Shown here one piece after another: positions 63,614-64,000 of a DNA stretch of 64,000 bases. Position 1 is the stretch's first letter. Every line of letters begins with the position of its first letter. Made by a program: the position numbers and the translations under genes. The notes beneath the pieces were generated by a model. It did not search any database. It worked only from the letters and a program-made list of their open reading frames with translations, and was not told where the DNA came from. Origin of the DNA: Candidatus Accumulibacter phosphatis (lineage in GTDB: Bacteria; Pseudomonadota; Gammaproteobacteria; Burkholderiales; Rhodocyclaceae); assembly GCF_012939955.1 (NCBI RefSeq), contig NZ_SPMY01000016.1, positions 43,584 to 107,583 on the forward strand. Reading direction: 5' to 3'.

Positions 63614-64000
63614 CATAGCCTTATACACAACTTTAGGTTTCGTCTGTAAGCTGTCGTTTTTCCTTGAGAAGGTATCATGGCGAGGTGGGCTGAGGAGGAA
63701 CTGAATGGAATCAACCTGGGTGATCGCCGTCGGGACAAACGAGCGATCGCGTTGCTGGATACGCTTTCTGCGAGACCGACGGCGAGTATCCCGGGGGCGT
63801 GTTCGGACTGGTCGGAGACGATGGCGGCTTACCGCTTCTTCGGCAACGATGACATTACCTGGGAGGCGATCCTCACGCCCCATTGGTCTTGCTCCCGAAG
63901 ACGGATCGCGCAGCACAAAGTGGTGCTGATGCTGCAGGACACCACCGAACTGGACTTCAACGGGCAGAGCATCTCTGGCTTGGGGCCGCTGAGCTACGAA
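63614..64000 (+). mobile_element. Left end of a Tn5/IS50-like insertion sequence (right end outside window)
   Basis: The 19 bases at 63614-63632 contain CTTATACACAACT, which matches the inner part of the IS50 outside end (CTTATACACAAGT) in 12 of 13 positions, and the full 19-mer in 14. A transposase gene starts 44 bases inside. The element therefore begins immediately upstream of the TIR-SIR2 operon promoter region. Confidence 0.65.
63677..64000 (+). CDS. IS4-family (Tn5-like) transposase, N-terminal part
   Basis: First 108 residues of a transposase, cut by the window edge. AEEELNGINLGDRRRDKRAI and LLDTLSARPTASIPGAC form the DNA-binding N-domain of Tn5-like proteins, followed by MAAYRFFGNDDITWEAIL and VLMLQDTTELDF, which carries the first catalytic Asp (QDTTELDF). 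Start ATG 63677 with GAGAAGG upstream. No damage visible so far. An internal fragment of a similar protein remains at 19043-19210. Confidence 0.88.
   Translation, partial: MARWAEEELNGINLGDRRRDKRAIALLDTLSARPTASIPGACSDWSETMAAYRFFGNDDITWEAILTPHWSCSRRRIAQHKVVLMLQDTTELDFNGQSISGLGPLSYE

Overview
The window looks like chromosomal DNA of a high-GC betaproteobacterium, most probably a floc-forming, polyhydroxyalkanoate-storing member of the Rhodocyclales such as a Candidatus Accumulibacter-type organism. The support is a phasin gene with PhaR-like operators, two PEP-CTERM (exosortase-sorted) proteins each with a sigma-54-type promoter, group II truncated hemoglobin, an LPS heptosyltransferase, the DUF3300/DUF2950 pair, and several STAND-type conflict genes. 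No rRNA or tRNA gene was seen, so the assignment is an inference.

Layout. 1-1.6 kb: 3' part missing of a secreted serralysin-like RTX protease (minus). 1.9-9.0 kb: MFS transporter, DUF3820 protein, PepD dipeptidase, lipase-like hydrolase, lipoprotein aminopeptidase, an RHH/PIN toxin-antitoxin pair, a LysR regulator. 9-16.4 kb: a non-coding stretch with a strong hairpin terminator, the DUF3300/DUF2950 pair, RlmD, a DMT exporter, an Rpn-type nuclease. 16.7-25 kb: a damaged STAND-FGE protein, HMA protein, IS remnant, CBS/nucleotidyltransferase protein, phasin, truncated hemoglobin, TypA. 25-31.5 kb: AcpH, DUF3301 protein, a TolC-MacA-MacB(ATPase)-MacB(permease) efflux operon, gamma carbonic anhydrase. 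31.6-42.6 kb: an E1-like ThiF/nitroreductase pair, a metallo-beta-lactamase-fold hydrolase, and an accessory cluster of two FtsX-like permeases, a UGT-like glycosyltransferase, a GMC oxidoreductase, two methyltransferases and a short-chain dehydrogenase. 42.8-46.1 kb: two convergent-context PEP-CTERM genes separated by an IS630-type remnant. 46.4-56.5 kb: housekeeping genes (MFS, MnmA, Nudix, IlvE, WaaF, phosphomannomutase, HDOD protein). 56.7-63.5 kb: a two-gene putative defence operon: a TIR + CHAT-like + SIR2 protein and an nSTAND1-WD40 protein. 63.6 kb to the end: the left end and start of a Tn5/IS50-like IS element.

The most interesting content is the 56.7-63.5 kb operon, in which two NAD-consuming domain types (TIR and SIR2) sit in one polypeptide translationally coupled to a STAND ATPase with a WD40 sensor. 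A second theme is quality: at least nine genes or promoters carry single-base indels, nearly all in homopolymers (C, A, T or G runs), which suggests assembly errors rather than a wave of pseudogenes. A third is a three-copy, ~121-bp multi-hairpin REP-like element whose first three bases supply the stop codon of two unrelated genes.
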